Below are positions 1-12,045 of a stretch of 64,000 nt of DNA, one piece after another. The stretch covers positions 2,585,151-2,649,150 of the forward strand of contig CAJINV010000007.1 in the NCBI GenBank assembly GCA_905178155.1, in the 5' to 3' direction. Numbering within the stretch: the stretch's first letter is position 1; each line of letters starts with the position of its first letter. Both the position numbers and the translations under genes were made by a program. Under the pieces are notes generated by a model. The model was given only the letters and a program-made list of their open reading frames with translations. It did not search any database and was not told the DNA's origin. Origin of the DNA: Amoebophrya sp. A120 (lineage: Eukaryota > Sar > Dinophyceae > Syndiniales > Amoebophryaceae).

Positions 1-579
1 NNNNNNNNNNNNNNNNNNNNNNNNNNNNNNNNNNNNNNNNNNNNNNNNNNNNNNNNNNNNNNNNNNNNNNNNNNNNNNNNNNNNNNNNNNNNNNNNNNNN
101 NNNNNNNNNNNNNNNNNNNNNNNNNNNNNNNNNNNNNNNNNNNNNNNNNNNNNNNNNNNNNNNNNNNNNNNNNNNNNNNNNNNNNNNNNNNNNNNNNNNN
201 NNNNNNNNNNNNNNNNNNNNNNNNNNNNNNNNNNNNNNNNNNNNNNNNNNNNNNNNNNNNNNNNNNNNNNNNNNNNNNNNNNNNNNNNNNNNNNNNNNNN
301 NNNNNNNNNNNNNNNNNNNNNNNNNNNNNNNNNNNNNNNNNNNNNNNNNNNNNNNNNNNNNNNNNNNNNNNNNNNNNNNNNNNNNNNNNNNNNNNNNNNN
401 NNNNNNNNNNNNNNNNNNNNNNNNNNNNNNNNNNNNNNNNNNNNNNNNNNNNNNNNNNNNNNNNNNNNNNNNNNNNNNNNNNNNNNNNNNNNNNNNNNNN
501 NNNNNNNNNNNNNNNNNNNNNNNNNNNNNNNNNNNNNNNNNNNNNNNNNNNNNNNNNNNNNNNNNNNNNNNNNNNNNNN
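1..579. other. Assembly gap
   Basis: The first 579 positions are all N, so nothing can be read here. The GC-rich block that follows is cut by this gap, and its true left end is unknown. Confidence 0.99.
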
Positions 580-2518
580 ACTTCGCATCCTGCAATCATC
601 CTGCCCCATAATTTCCTGCCCCCAACTGCCCCCCTCCCCCAATACGCCCGCCCCCAGGTAGGGTCGCCAGATTACCTCTGCTAAAAACCGCACTGCGGGA
701 AAAAAAAGGCGCGGCAAAAAAAAGGAATAAATATAAGCTGAGTAATAAATTAAAATAAAAAAGGGCGGCGGGCCTCTCTAGGACAGGGCTACCGGGACCG
801 CCCGGCCGCGGGCGCGCCCGCCTTTACCACGGGCGGCCAGTTGCCGCCCGAACTGAAATCGCAGGTCTCCGCCCGCCCTTGCATTCGAGCAGGAACGAAG
901 GGCCCCGGACGTGCGCGCGGAGCATGCAAAGAACGCGCGACCGAGGTCGGTGATCTGGAAGGCCGGCGGAAAAAGTTGCCGCCCGGCCCGCCGCTTCGAA
1001 AAGGGCGGCGCGCGCGCAATCGGATGCACAGACAAAGGGGGAAATAACATAAAGCAGAGATGGCGCGGCGGGCCATGCAGAAAACAAAGGGCCGGGGCGG
1101 CGTGCCCTGGCGCCAGTCCTTCCGTGGCCTTTTGCTGCATCCACGCAAAGTAGCAAAAAGCTTAGCAAGCTGCGCGGATTCGTTTGCCTTTGTCCATTGT
1201 CCAATACCAGAAGGCCGGGGGCCCTTCCGTGGGGTGGGTGCGCGGCAAAGAGACGTGGGGTAGGGGGGCGCCCGCTTTCCGGCGCGCCCGCCTTCTTTCC
1301 TAGGCCCTTGCGCGGCCAAATACCGAGGCGCGGTGGCCACGCGCTTTCCCCGCGGCCAAAATAAGGGTCGGGCCCCCGGGTACTTCCGCTATGTGAGGTT
1401 GTCCGGGCGGGGGCGGCGCGCGTGCGCGCGGGACAGTAAGCTTAGCGCGGCGCCCGGCAAGGCGGGCGGGCCGGGCTCCCTTTGTTGCCTGGGCTCACCT
1501 CATCGGCTGGCCAACATGGGTCGGCGGTCGAGCGATCCGAAAGAAACAGGCCAGCGCCAGACAAACTAACCACGGACCCGACCGGCGCCCGGGCCCGTCC
1601 GACCCTTGCTTGGAGCCGGAAGGGGGGCGCCACCGGAGCCCGTCGCGAAAAAAAGGGCCGGGCGACGCGCGGGCGCTAGCTTTCAATCGCGGCGGCATGA
1701 GGAAGATGGTTGGGGGCTCTCATATGCGCCACGCGCCTGGGGGCGGGGGGCTAGCGATCCAATTCGGGTCCCCCGCCGGCCCGCCTTCCCTCCTTCGGAC
1801 CCGGCCGCCCGGTCGATATCTGGCCCACCGCTGGCCCCCACCCCCCCGACCTTGGTTCGTACGTTTGTCGCAAAAGGAGGCCCCCACAACTTCCACCCTC
1901 CCCCGCCCGCATGGCACCCAAAGCCCGGCCGGTCCGTCGGTCGCCCGCTAGGGAAGGCAGGGGGCCCCCGCTTCACGCCCTTCCGCCTGCTTGCAAGCTA
2001 GGGGGAACACAGGCGGCCCCCATCCCAAAGCTTTGCCGCAAAAGCAAGGCCGCGAACACAGGGGGCCCCCCCCGCCCCGCCCCTCTCCATGGCGAGGAAG
2101 GGGCCCCCAAGAAACCCCGTCCGTGGTGGCGCAGGGGGCCCCAGCTTCGCACCCTCTCAGCCGCGCCAAGGAACACAGGGGGCCCCCGCCCCCCAACTCC
2201 CTCCCGCCGGCCCTTCTCCTCCACCCGCCGGGGGGCCCCCCCCGTTCGGTCGCCCGCTTGGAAGGCAGGGAGCCCCCGCTTCGCACCCGCCCTGGCAGAG
2301 GGAGAGGGAGCAGGGGGCCACCACCCCCCGCTCTTGCGGGCGCAGGCCACGAACGCAGGGGGCCCCCGCCCCTCTTCGTGGTTAGGCAGAGGGCCCGCTC
2401 CACTCGCCCCTGCGGTAACACAGGGGTCCCCCGCTTCGCACCCTCCCGCCCGCTAGGCGGAGCGCAGGGGGGCCCGCCCCCCCAATCTTCCCCCGCCCCG
2501 CTCCCTAGCTAGGGGCTT
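580..2518. repeat. GC-rich non-coding block with recurring G-run/C-run palindromes
   Basis: This stretch is far richer in G and C than the genes to its right and shows no protein-like reading frame; the long frames in it are products of the base bias. From about 1950 to 2480 a short palindromic core, a G run followed directly by a C run and usually preceded by CA or ACA, recurs about ten times at intervals of roughly 40 to 60 bases. Several copies are followed by a CTTCGCACCC-like tail (near 1970, 2145, 2280 and 2435). The composition resembles the blocks at 16.9-18.7 kb and 25.6-26.3 kb, but I see no shared end sequence. It may be a degenerate satellite or part of a larger mobile element cut by the gap. 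Confidence 0.6.
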
Positions 2519-3411
2519 TTGTGGTGGGGCGGTCTTGTTACACCAGGAAGAGTTAGCTACGTGATGCGAGTTCCTAGTGTTAAGTTCGTTACACGGAGGC
2601 CAAGGCTAGTACGATATATGTTAATGTTTTTACAACAAGTGCGAACGACCATACACTTGGATCAACAAGACTCGATCGAACGCAGGAAGGACTTGAAAAT
2701 GACGGCCGGAACGCAAGTCGACAAAAACTACTTTGATGGTGCGCCGATCTTGAAGTATTCTCCAAAGAAAAGATGACATCGCGACGGTGACAGCGCGACA
2801 CAAAAAATGGCACCGTAGGTCCGTCCTCGCCATCAATCACTTTCAATTTCTTGTTGTACTTCTTTCGCTATAATTTGACTTTTCATCTTCGCTTATTTGA
2901 AGAATGAAAGACTATTACTGTCGCAGAATGGATTTTCCAACGTGCCATCAGGGTGAGCGAAGCCTAGTACTGCCGTCGGGGGTGGCGCTGTCAAAGAAGG
3001 AGCGTGGGCAATGACCGGAAGGACACCACGCGAAAACGTCGGCCTCCAACACAGCGCACCCTTCGAACCAGTGAGTCGTGTCCTCAGATCCTCAGAGTGT
3101 TTGTGACTTGAAAAAATATGGCAAGGATGATGTGATGTCGCGACTGCTGCTTAGAAGAGGGCACCACAACACGACCACTGTTTTCGATTTTGGGGGATAC
3201 CCAAAGTCTTTTGTTTCCCAGTACTCCTCAAAAGAACCCTGTGGTCATTGCCAGCAGCGATCTTCCCTAATATGCGCAGTCGTTGCCGTGCGTGCTGTCG
3301 CAGTCGTTGTCGTGCTTGCTGCAGTCAGAGGACTTCCATCGCAAGGACGAGATTTCGCGAACCGCAGGAAGAGGAATTCCAGCGACCTCCACCCCGAGTC
3401 GTGTCCTCCAC
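2519..3411. other. Spacer downstream of the Rpt5 gene
   Basis: No supported gene lies here. Base composition returns to the level of the gene regions at about 2519. Short open frames on both strands (for example 2519-2776 on plus and 2589-2846 on minus) overlap each other and resemble no family I know. The right part should hold the 3' untranslated region of the minus-strand proteasome gene, whose stop codon ends at 3412. Confidence 0.5.
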
Positions 3412-6115
3412 CTACGCGTAGTAGTTCAGCGTGGATTTCTTCTTCGCCATCACGGTGTTGATTCCCTGCACGTAATCCTCGTGCATCATCTCTGTAGCGC
3501 CTCTTCGCAGAGCCTCCATACCCCCCTCGACGCACACGGCCTTGCATTGCGCACCTAGTGTTTCGAAATTGAATTCGTCGTGTCTTCGTGCGTTGGTAAA
3601 AATGTTGTGCCTTTCTATAAGTTTCCAGTTCTTCAGTTTTCATCTTCACGTAAAACTAAAATTCATTTGCGTTTGCCATGCAAGCTGGTGGTGGAAATAA
3701 ACGTCCGAATTTCGCATTTGAATTCTTGCTTTGAAGAATTCTTGCACTCATCAGTACCGTTAAAATCTTCGGTCATTCGTGCAAGCTCTTGGAAGTTGAC
3801 GTCGTCCTTGTTGTAGTTCATTCGCCGGCTGTGGATCTGCATAATCCTGGCTCGACCGTCCTCTGTTGGGTGCGGGAGCTCGATTTTTCGGTCCAACCGA
3901 CCCGACCGCAGTAACGCGGGATCCAAAACATCAGGTCTGTTGGTCGCTGCTATGATTTTCACCTGAAGTTTGTTAGCAGTGGTCAGGTCGTTGCGTCGAG
4001 AAAGTTTGATATGTATTCCACCTACTGCGACGCGACGAGCAAGATCATCATCATGTTGATGGACATTCATGCGAAACCTCTCTACGAGGACCTTATGTAA
4101 CTGGTATTGTCCTTGTAGTTCGAGATGAAGTTGAAGACGCACCACTAACTCGTGCGTGGTCCTCGTCGTGCAAGAACAAGAGAAAAGATGAAAATGAATG
4201 AATATAAGAAACAAACTCAGTATACGTCAGCGTTCCCTGAGAAGCCGTCAAGCTGGTTGAGAAGTTCCAACATTGTTCTCTGCACTTCTCGCACACCGGA
4301 AAGCTCACCACCGCCAGAACGCTTCATACCTGTTGAGAACGGGTAGAAGTAGTGGTGGAGATGGATTGATGAGCAGTGGCGCAGCCACTGCACAGCAACA
4401 CACAATCTTCAGCATAAAGATACGATACTTAAAAATGTCATGCCGAAAACTAGTTCTAGTACTACAACACAAGCGAAGAATACCTATTGCATCCAACTCA
4501 TCGATGAAAATGATTGTTGGTGCTTTTTCCCGCGCCAGCTCGAAAGCGTCGCGGATGATCTTTGCGCCGTCACCGATGAACATCTGGACGAGTTGCGGAC
4601 CGGCGAGCTTGAGAAAGGTCGCGTTGGTATTTGCCGCGCAGGCCTGTTATTTTGGGATAGATTTGTCTTCTAGCTGAGAATGTCAACATAATGAAAATTT
4701 CGGTGTGCTTGCATTTGCAGCAAAAAAAAAAAAAAATGATCGATAAAAAGCTCAGCACGACCAAATGCTGTAGATGATGGCTGTTTTTATGGTTATGGTC
4801 TGTTGTAGTAGTTGTACCCTCGCCATCATGGTCTTCCCCGTTCCCGGGGGGCCGTGCATGAGCACTCCCTTTGGTGGCGTGATGCCGATGGCTTCGAATT
4901 TGTCCTTGTGCTTCATGGGGAGGACAATAGCTTCTATCAGTTCCTCGATCTGTTTCTCTAGTCCACCAATGTCGCTGTAGTTGTCTGTTGGCTTTTCGTC
5001 GACCTGGAGATTTGAATTTCAACATTTTTTGATAATTTTACGTGCCTCAAGAAGCAGGAATGATGGATATGAAACGTAAGATGAACCTACAGTTGTCATC
5101 TTGTTCTGCATCAACGAGTCCAAGAGGCAACTGCCAATGCAAACGAGCGCCCTGTACTAGCAGGTGGCACATGATTCAATACCTCCATCGCCGTGACTCG
5201 TGAGTCGTATTCTGGTGGAAGTTTGTCGAGTACCAGAAAACTGTCTTTGTTTACCCCGACTAAATCCTGGGGCTTCAGGTTTTCTGCCTCGACCAAGCCT
5301 ATGACTGGGAGAAAGATGGTTTGCCTTGTTGTCGTTTTCACCACGAGTGACTTGCCGTCTTTTGCGCTGTCGGTCTGATGTTTTCATTAGATCATGAAAG
5401 TCAAAGCTTTTGCTCATCTGCCTCGACTACAACAGGCCTAGGTGAATATTTGCCATGATGCACAACTTGGCTCAAGTGAGAAAGTTCTGTCAATGCAAAG
5501 TTACTGCACTGTAGTACCTCCTGCGCTGCGCCCTGATCCTCCTCCTCTTCTACTGCCTCTGGGTCCAGGATTTCAGCAACATTTGCGACGAGATGGGGGA
5601 GTTGCCGGTTGAGTTTTATCTTCTCCTTGTTGTCTTTTGTCTTCTCGGTGATGGTGGCCAGCTGTTGTAGGTGCGAAGTAGGTACTACTCAAAATTCATA
5701 ATTGAAACAAGAACAGACTTGTCATACGAGGGAAAAATTTCTAACCATCATGCTAGTAACCAACGACTACGACACACACACGCTGCTTCAACTTCATCAT
5801 CTGCAATAAACATAGAAAGAGGTTAAGGTCCTTCATTGTTGAAGAGGACGAGCTGAAGCCAGTTTATCTTCAACCTACCTCATGGTTCAATCTGGAGCAC
5901 TCGGACCGCATCACCCGAATGTCGTTGTCTAACAGTCGTATCCTCTGCTTGATTTCGTCCGGTGAGCACTTTTTCAAATCGTCATCGACGATATCACTGC
6001 TCCCCGCGCCCCAAATATCCGCGGACTCGAGATCATTAGCCGGCGCGGCCTGCGGCATCGGTGCGTCCGCCGCCGCACCCGTCGTGGGTGGGTTGGCGGG
6101 CGGATCGGAGGACAT
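3412..6115 (-). CDS. RPT5: 26S proteasome regulatory AAA-ATPase subunit Rpt5 (PSMC3)
   Basis: Rpt5 is one of the six ATPases of the 19S base that unfold substrates and thread them into the 20S core. Eight exons fit on the minus strand: 5879-6115, 5518-5661, 5183-5374, 4818-5003, 4484-4643, 4226-4329, 3758-3962 and 3412-3554. All have GT-AG introns and continuous phase, giving 456 residues, the normal length for the family. The protein shows the IWG and [15 protein letters not shown]-terminal coiled-coil segment, an OB-fold part with [11 protein letters not shown], Walker A GPPGTGKT near residue 242, Walker [12 protein letters not shown] near 297, and the [12 protein letters not shown] arginine-finger region. 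It ends in YYA, a hydrophobic-Tyr-X tail used for docking into the 20S ring. N-terminal acidic DDDL wording and the tail point to Rpt5 rather than other Rpt subunits. The start is the ATG at 6115. Confidence 0.95.
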
Positions 6116-6976
6116 CGTGCTTTTTGATGATGTTGTGTCCTCGCCTGATTCGTATCACTACGCGAAAGGTAGACAACAAGAGAAATAGAAATGGTTCAGA
6201 ATGTTGAGAGTGAAAGCCTACATCCGGAAAACGAAATGTAGTCGTAGTGGTTCGAGAAGAAAGGTTATATTTCTAAAAGGTCGCTATAAAAATATGACAC
6301 AATAGACGTCGTGTTGATGTCGCTGGAAGTGAAACTAGGTGCCGCTGATGGTAGACATCAAATATAATCGGCCTTCACCTTCTTAGTACAGAGAGGTGTC
6401 AACATGCAACTAATGTCGTGTAGTCTTCTTATGCAGGAGCTTGCGCTTGGGTTCCGATGATTCGGAATCAGATGTATGGATCTTTTTTGTCCTCGTGATA
6501 TCGTCATCTGTTTTTATGTGGAGATCTTCGTCCTGCTTGCGACAGCGCGTCCTTGTAGCGCGCCCGCGTTGAGAGCTTTGTTTCGTTGAGAGGCAACACA
6601 GCCTGCGACTGCGGTGCCGATGGAGGCGCTCAAAGAGGAGCCTACAACGGATTTACTCAAGTAAGTCTAGACTATGGTGCACTGCCTCGTTCAAGGAACA
6701 CACTTAAAACGAGCTTTCTCGTAAAGGCAAAGGCTTCGCTTTAGAGAAGACGCACTGAAGATGAGTTCTGTTTTTGCTATTTGGTTTTCATTTCAGCACA
6801 ACGTTCTTGGAAAAGATAAGTCGCTTCTAGCACGCCGGCAGCGTCGCGTTCATGATTCTTATGATGTGTACTTACGTTCAGGATTTTTACCTTCATATAC
6901 TACCTGTGGCTTGAAATCATGTTGATGAAGAGTGAACGAGCTTTATGTCCTTTGTCGCACAGAGGTAAGAGTCAAC
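6116..6976. other. Spacer between Rpt5 and the RNF10-like gene
   Basis: No gene is supported here. It should contain the 5' region of Rpt5 and the 3' region of the RING-finger gene. I see no convincing promoter motif, RNA gene or repeat. Confidence 0.5.
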
Positions 6977-9900
6977 CTATCCGAACAGCCGGATTTTCTG
7001 AGGTTTCTTTTTCTTGCCACTCTTGATATTCCCAGCACCTGGAGGACCCGCTCCTGCACTTGTCGCGCCAGCTGCCCCCGTCGCCGAGTGCTCCTCACTT
7101 TCACTCGGTGCGGCTGTAGCCGCGAGGTGTGGGGAGGTTCCCGTGCAACTAGCGGGCATCGTCGGGGACGACGGACCTCCAAAGCCGTCAGAAGTTGCAC
7201 CACTGCTACTGGACTTCATTTCCGGGGAAAAGGGCGCGGACAAAGACGCGGCATTGCTCGCAGGTGAGGAAGCTGCGCCAGCGCCAAATAACCCGCTAGT
7301 ATTTATTGCCGCGCCAGGAGGAGCTCCTGCTGGCGGGCTCGAAACGGATGAAGGGTTTGTTCCTGTGCTAGAGGTTGAAGGTGCGGCTGGTTGCGGTTCC
7401 TTGTTTCCTCCAAAAACGGCTGATCGCGTCACTTTTGTGTTACTTTTATTTCCCGTTTTATTCCCGCCTAGGCTTACCATCCCCTTGTTCCCTCCCAGCG
7501 ACTCGGCTAGACTCGGGAAGTACTTCTGATTCGCCTCTTCTTCTTTCTTTTTCTTGTTCTCCGCTATCTTCTTTTCCCGAATCTTCTGCGCCATCGTTGT
7601 CGCCCCCTCTGTGTTCAAATCTTTCTCCCACTTCAAACGACCTTTGTCTACTCCGGCGCTGGAACTATTTGCGAACAGCATCTTTTCCAAAACTGATTTC
7701 TGATGAGCACCTGTACTATCGGCAATATCCTCTTCGTCCGAACTGCCCCAAGCGTCTCTCACTTTCATCGCTTTCTCCTTGGCCTTCCTCATTCTCTCCT
7801 CCTCCTCCCGTTGCCGTTTTATTTCCCGTTGCTGCGCCTCGATTTTCGCCTTCTCTTCCATTTCCAGCTCGTGCGCGGAGATGATTTTTGCCAACTCCTC
7901 GTCGTCGATCTTCCTTTTCGTCCTGGCCTCAAACTCCGCGACCTTTTTACTCACCTCCAACGACAGATCGAAGTCGCTTGCGGTCGGCACGGCATTCGAA
8001 AAGTTCGCGTGCGGGGAAACCATCCAGGACCGCTTCTTCAGCTCTTCCATCAGCTTCTCGTCCGCGTTTTTCGCCTTTTCCCGCACCCACTTCTCGTCCG
8101 CCTTCTGCCGCTTCTTGTTTCGCTGCTTCTCGTGTTGCCGTCTCGCCAGTTCGCCGCTGAAGTGCTGGTAGGTGGCTTCCGAGACGAAGGGCTGCACGTC
8201 AAACTCAGTCAAGGAGAGCTCGAGCTTCAACGGTAGTCGTTTGAAAAGCGACACCGTCACCCTCGTATCGGCCGTCACGCAGTCGGAGTGTTGCTCAAAA
8301 AGCCGGTGGTTCACGCTATGCTGGCTATTCTCGAAGTCGATGTCGTGGGAGATCTTGGAAACGTCCAGAACATACGGAAGTTTTTTGTCGTGCCGTAGGA
8401 TGTTCAGGAAAAACGGCGCGACGAACACCGGCTGCGAATCCCACGCCTGATAAAAGTAGTAGGCATCGTCGTTGTTGACATGATTCGGTTTTTGTTTTGC
8501 TAGTAGTTGTGCTCCTCCACCTGCTGTCCCCGGTGCTCCAGGAGCAGTACTAGATTTTTTCTCTTGCTTGTTCTGTTGAAAAAGCTCATTCACGCGAGCA
8601 GCTGGTCTTGTCCCTCCTGGCGAGGCGGGGGAAACAGCACTGGCACTGGAACTGCTGGAGGGGATGTTGCTACGCTCGGTAAACCACTGGTCGTCGTCGT
8701 TATCCTCGAGATTTTTGGCATTTGGATTCGGATCCACTACGTCTTCGTGGTGCGTTTTACAACTAAGTTCCATTTTGCTCGGAAGTGCGAGGGCGAGCGG
8801 ATCAGATCGATCTGAGAGGACAACGGGTATTTGCCTTGCGGGTGATTTTGCGTTTTTAGTTCTACTCGCTGCTGGTTCCTCGTGTTCCTCTTCTTCTACA
8901 GATTCTTCGACCAAAACATCGTCCGCTGTGACTATTACCGCCTGCTCTTCCACTGATAATTGGTCGTCGTCTTTATCCTTGCAACTTGTTTCATTTTTAC
9001 GTTGCGTAAACTGCATGATATCCGCGTCCATGTCAATTCTCACCTCGTGCAGCTTCCGATCGTAAACTATGTCCTCATACAATTGCTGTAGATTCCTCTT
9101 CCCGGGTCTCCGGGGAAGGGTATTGGCGTTCAGAAATTCCTCCACTGTCGTGATGCCAAACTTCTGAAAGTGCAGCAATTCCTGGTTGATCAAGAAGTCT
9201 AAAAACGGCAGCATTTCCGTATCGGCGAAGGTGTCGTTGTTGTCCGGTCGAAGTTTTCGACAGTTGTCGGACAACTTCAGCAACCCAAGCAGATCGTTTT
9301 TCCGCTCTTGCTCCAGGTTCTGCTCCGGTGTGACAATCAGCCGCGAGAAATACCATCCCGGGTCTACTTGCTCCCTTGGGAGGCCGGTGGGCAGCTGCCG
9401 AAGCTTCTCGTGGTTGAAATTCTCCGCGATAGAATGACGGCTGTTTATTTCCTCGACGCAAGGTGTAGTAGTAGTGACTCCTGCTGTGTTCTTGCAATCA
9501 TAAATCATTGCCCTATACTCTTCCACCTCCTTTATGGGCGCGAAAGAGGTAATCCCCGGCCGCTCCTTGTCTTTGCAGACACGAACGAACTTTTTCATCT
9601 TGTTCGCCTGCATGTTGCAGTACTGAAACCGCACCGGCCGCAAATCCCCCAAGTAGCACATCTCTTTACACACGGGGCACTTCCGGCCAAGTTCGGTTTT
9701 CCTTGTAGCCGGGTTGGCAACGCCGTGCTGATTGTACAGTCTGTGAAGGTCATTCGTCAAAAGATTTGTCGTGCTGGAACTAGAGGTGGATCCTGCATAG
9801 TTGCTGTTTCGCGCGTTATTCAGCTGATGACCACCTCGTCCCGGCTCATGATTCAGATTTGTACTATGGTACATTCCACTCATCGCAGCACTCGCGAGGT

Positions 9901-10357
9901 TTGCCTGCAAATTCCCGGTTTTCTCGTCGCGGAGCAAATACCTGGTTGCGCACGGGTAGCAGAAGCAGTGGCCGCATCTGGTAATCCGGGGGACCTGAAA
10001 GGAGGACTCCAAGCAGATGCTGCAAACCAGGGGCTTACTCGCGTCGACTAAAACGTCCACTCTGCGCACGTGCTGCCAATCGATCAAAAAGTCAACGTCC
10101 AGTAAACAGGTAGCCACATCCTCGTAGCTACAGGTCTCCTCCGAGACCGCGCACCGAAACCGGCTCTGCACGAACCGCCCGCGCTCCGTGGCGGCGCTGG
10201 TGGAGGAGGATGACGTTCCTGTCGCGCCGGTGTTGTAACCACTAGCATTGTAGTGATTTTTGTTGCCACTCGCACTGTAGCGGTTGTTTTGACCGTAATA
10301 ACCAGTCTGGTTTGACGCGATATTTTTCGCGGTGACGCCCTGTTTGTGCTTCGGCAT
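6977..10357 (-). CDS. RNF10-like RING-finger E3 ubiquitin ligase with split RING
   Basis: A single uninterrupted frame encodes 1126 residues from the ATG at 10357; upstream in-frame codons lack an ATG. The segment from about residue 90 (LIDWQHVRRVDVLV) to the RING matches the conserved RNF10 layout. RNF10/Mag2 proteins ubiquitinate small ribosomal subunit proteins during stalled initiation, so a ribosome quality-control role is inferred. The RING starts CSICLESS at 112 with TRCGHCFC around 127-133, but the last CPVC pair lies at 227-230. An Asn/Ser-rich insert of about 90 residues splits the domain. Further along are a VRFQYCNMQ segment, long charged helical stretches (EEKAKIEAQQREIKRQ-like), and a disordered Ala/Ser/Pro tail ending in KKKKPQKIRLFG, also typical of RNF10 C-termini. 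It has no introns, unlike most neighbours. Confidence 0.85.
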   Translation of the reverse strand: MPKHKQGVTAKNIASNQTGYYGQNNRYSASGNKNHYNASGYNTGATGTSSSSTSAATERGRFVQSRFRCAVSEETCSYEDVATCLLDVDFLIDWQHVRRVDVLVDASKPLVCSICLESSFQVPRITRCGHCFCYPCATRYLLRDEKTGNLQANLASAAMSGMYHSTNLNHEPGRGGHQLNNARNSNYAGSTSSSSTTNLLTNDLHRLYNQHGVANPATRKTELGRKCPVCKEMCYLGDLRPVRFQYCNMQANKMKKFVRVCKDKERPGITSFAPIKEVEEYRAMIYDCKNTAGVTTTTPCVEEINSRHSIAENFNHEKLRQLPTGLPREQVDPGWYFSRLIVTPEQNLEQERKNDLLGLLKLSDNCRKLRPDNNDTFADTEMLPFLDFLINQELLHFQKFGITTVEEFLNANTLPRRPGKRNLQQLYEDIVYDRKLHEVRIDMDADIMQFTQRKNETSCKDKDDDQLSVEEQAVIVTADDVLVEESVEEEEHEEPAASRTKNAKSPARQIPVVLSDRSDPLALALPSKMELSCKTHHEDVVDPNPNAKNLEDNDDDQWFTERSNIPSSSSSASAVSPASPGGTRPAARVNELFQQNKQEKKSSTAPGAPGTAGGGAQLLAKQKPNHVNNDDAYYFYQAWDSQPVFVAPFFLNILRHDKKLPYVLDVSKISHDIDFENSQHSVNHRLFEQHSDCVTADTRVTVSLFKRLPLKLELSLTEFDVQPFVSEATYQHFSGELARRQHEKQRNKKRQKADEKWVREKAKNADEKLMEELKKRSWMVSPHANFSNAVPTASDFDLSLEVSKKVAEFEARTKRKIDDEELAKIISAHELEMEEKAKIEAQQREIKRQREEEERMRKAKEKAMKVRDAWGSSDEEDIADSTGAHQKSVLEKMLFANSSSAGVDKGRLKWEKDLNTEGATTMAQKIREKKIAENKKKKEEEANQKYFPSLAESLGGNKGMVSLGGNKTGNKSNTKVTRSAVFGGNKEPQPAAPSTSSTGTNPSSVSSPPAGAPPGAAINTSGLFGAGAASSPASNAASLSAPFSPEMKSSSSGATSDGFGGPSSPTMPASCTGTSPHLAATAAPSESEEHSATGAAGATSAGAGPPGAGNIKSGKKKKPQKIRLFG

Positions 10358-12045
10358 GGTGCGCGGGGGCGGGCCGCTTGTTCTATCTACTGTCGCTACA
10401 AAACTTGTCGTGGGTGCGTCATATGGGTTGGGGTATTGTGGTTGTAAAGACTGGCGATACTCCTGCGTTTCGATCAAATGAAATAACGTAAGCGTAGGGC
10501 GATTTTCGAACAACTCTAGAAGAACATGGACACAAAAACATGATCAGCTACTTTTACTTATCTATGCGCCGCGAAATGAATATTTTGGGAGGTGAGTATC
10601 ACGCTAGAGCGAATGGGGGTGGGCGTGGGGCGAAAACGAATGACCTAGTAGTTGACGTTTCGTAGCCAGGGTGCTCAAGAGCCTAGCAGCGGTGGCTGCG
10701 GAATCAGCACAATAGGGGCCCTGAAAACAATTCGCAATCAAAGATCGATTGGCTACGCGGGGAAGCTTCAGCATCAGCTTGGAAAATAACTTGAATTCAA
10801 TCATCTCTCCATTAAATTAAAATTTGACCCGATGAAAAAAAGCGAGCCGCTAGCACGGGGGCTTATCTAGTACCAGCATCAACATCATGAAGCGCAGTTT
10901 CAATACAGGAGCGATCTCGACAACATTCACATTGATAGATGATTCCTCTCGATTGTTCTTTGTTCTTTCTTGCTTGATATTCAAAAATAGGCCCATACAC
11001 CTAAAGGAAGTTAAGAGTTAATGGCAGATTGACGGTAAAATCAATCTATCGTGCATCACAGACAGCTTCAAAAACGAGGATAGGCCGATCCTCGGGCAGG
11101 AGCGCCAAGAACTTTACTGACTCACGACACATGGAGAGTTGTATTATCTTCCAAAACGATCCTCACTTTAATACGCAGTATAGAAGGAGACTTTGACTTT
11201 TAAACTTTACCTTTAGCTTTTTCTTTTATTGAATCAAGGGACCAGAACCACCTCGTCGACTTGGAGCTGGATTTTGATCTCCACCCACAGGAAGACAGTT
11301 TGCTGCCCGCCAGAGTTGTGAGACGATCCATCTTCAATCTTCGTTTCGGTCCGCTGCCAAGATCAGGAAACAAACTTCCTGGCGCGTGGCAACAAAAAAC
11401 TTGTAGTTTTATCGAGATCCAGATTGATCGGCTGCGACAGGAACACTCAGGATTCTTTTCGTTCGAGGAGGATTTTGGACCACCGGCTGTTCGCGTAGTG
11501 CAACATGAACACGCGGCCACAGCTGCGAGTTTTGTGATGCTTCAACGTCGTGAACGAGAGAACACACGTTCTCGGCTTCATTTTGGTTTTCATCATTGCT
11601 TGTTTTTCATTTTCGGCCGGGGGGAAGACCGTGTTTACATTGTCATGTCTCCCAGTGGGAGCGATGTTGCTGTAGGGAGGTGGGTCAGAAAAAATAAAGC
11701 GCGATAAGGGTCTACGAAGTCGCGATAACATAAGGGTAGTTTTAAAACTATGTATGACCGCCATGAAGATGTGTAAAGTAGTTTCGTCTTCAACCAAAAA
11801 GTGTATACACACGACACAAATAAGTCGTGCTGGCGCGGCTGGATGGAACAGGTACAGAGAACCTTAAGCACCGCAATTGGCATGATCGCCGTCCTAATGT
11901 TGAGGAGTGTGGAAGTGGAATCATGTACTGTAAGCCTACAGTTCCCGACGCCAGAAGTGAGACCATGCCCAGGAGCACCTTCTTCTCCGTCCCATTACAG
12001 CCTCCTGTGTGTCAAGAACGACCCCACGACGGGGACGTCGACTTG
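10358..12045. other. Spacer of about 1.7 kb without a supported gene
   Basis: This region separates the RING-finger gene from the ER J-protein gene. Open frames exist on both strands, notably a 148-codon frame on plus at 11261-11707 and a 106-codon frame on minus at 11200-11520. They overlap, neither resembles a known family, and frames of this length are expected by chance. The plus frame is the better candidate if a small gene exists here. Confidence 0.4.

Noticed and set aside
1911-2512. Long overlapping frames of 150-180 codons on both strands in the first GC block
   Set aside because: Their Pro/Gly/Arg/Ala-rich products follow from the GC-rich repeats, and no family feature or splice context supports them.
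5467-5480. CTTGGCTCAAG, close to the 3' end of the dinoflagellate spliced leader
   Set aside because: It lies on the plus strand inside an Rpt5 intron, opposite to all genes, and only about ten bases match. A relic leader should precede a gene in the same sense.
10604-10804. 66-codon minus-strand frame upstream of the RING-finger gene
   Set aside because: Too short, no family resemblance and no splice link to a neighbour.
11261-11707. 148-codon plus-strand frame
   Set aside because: Such a length is expected by chance in this amount of sequence, and an antisense frame overlaps it. Kept only as a remark on the spacer.
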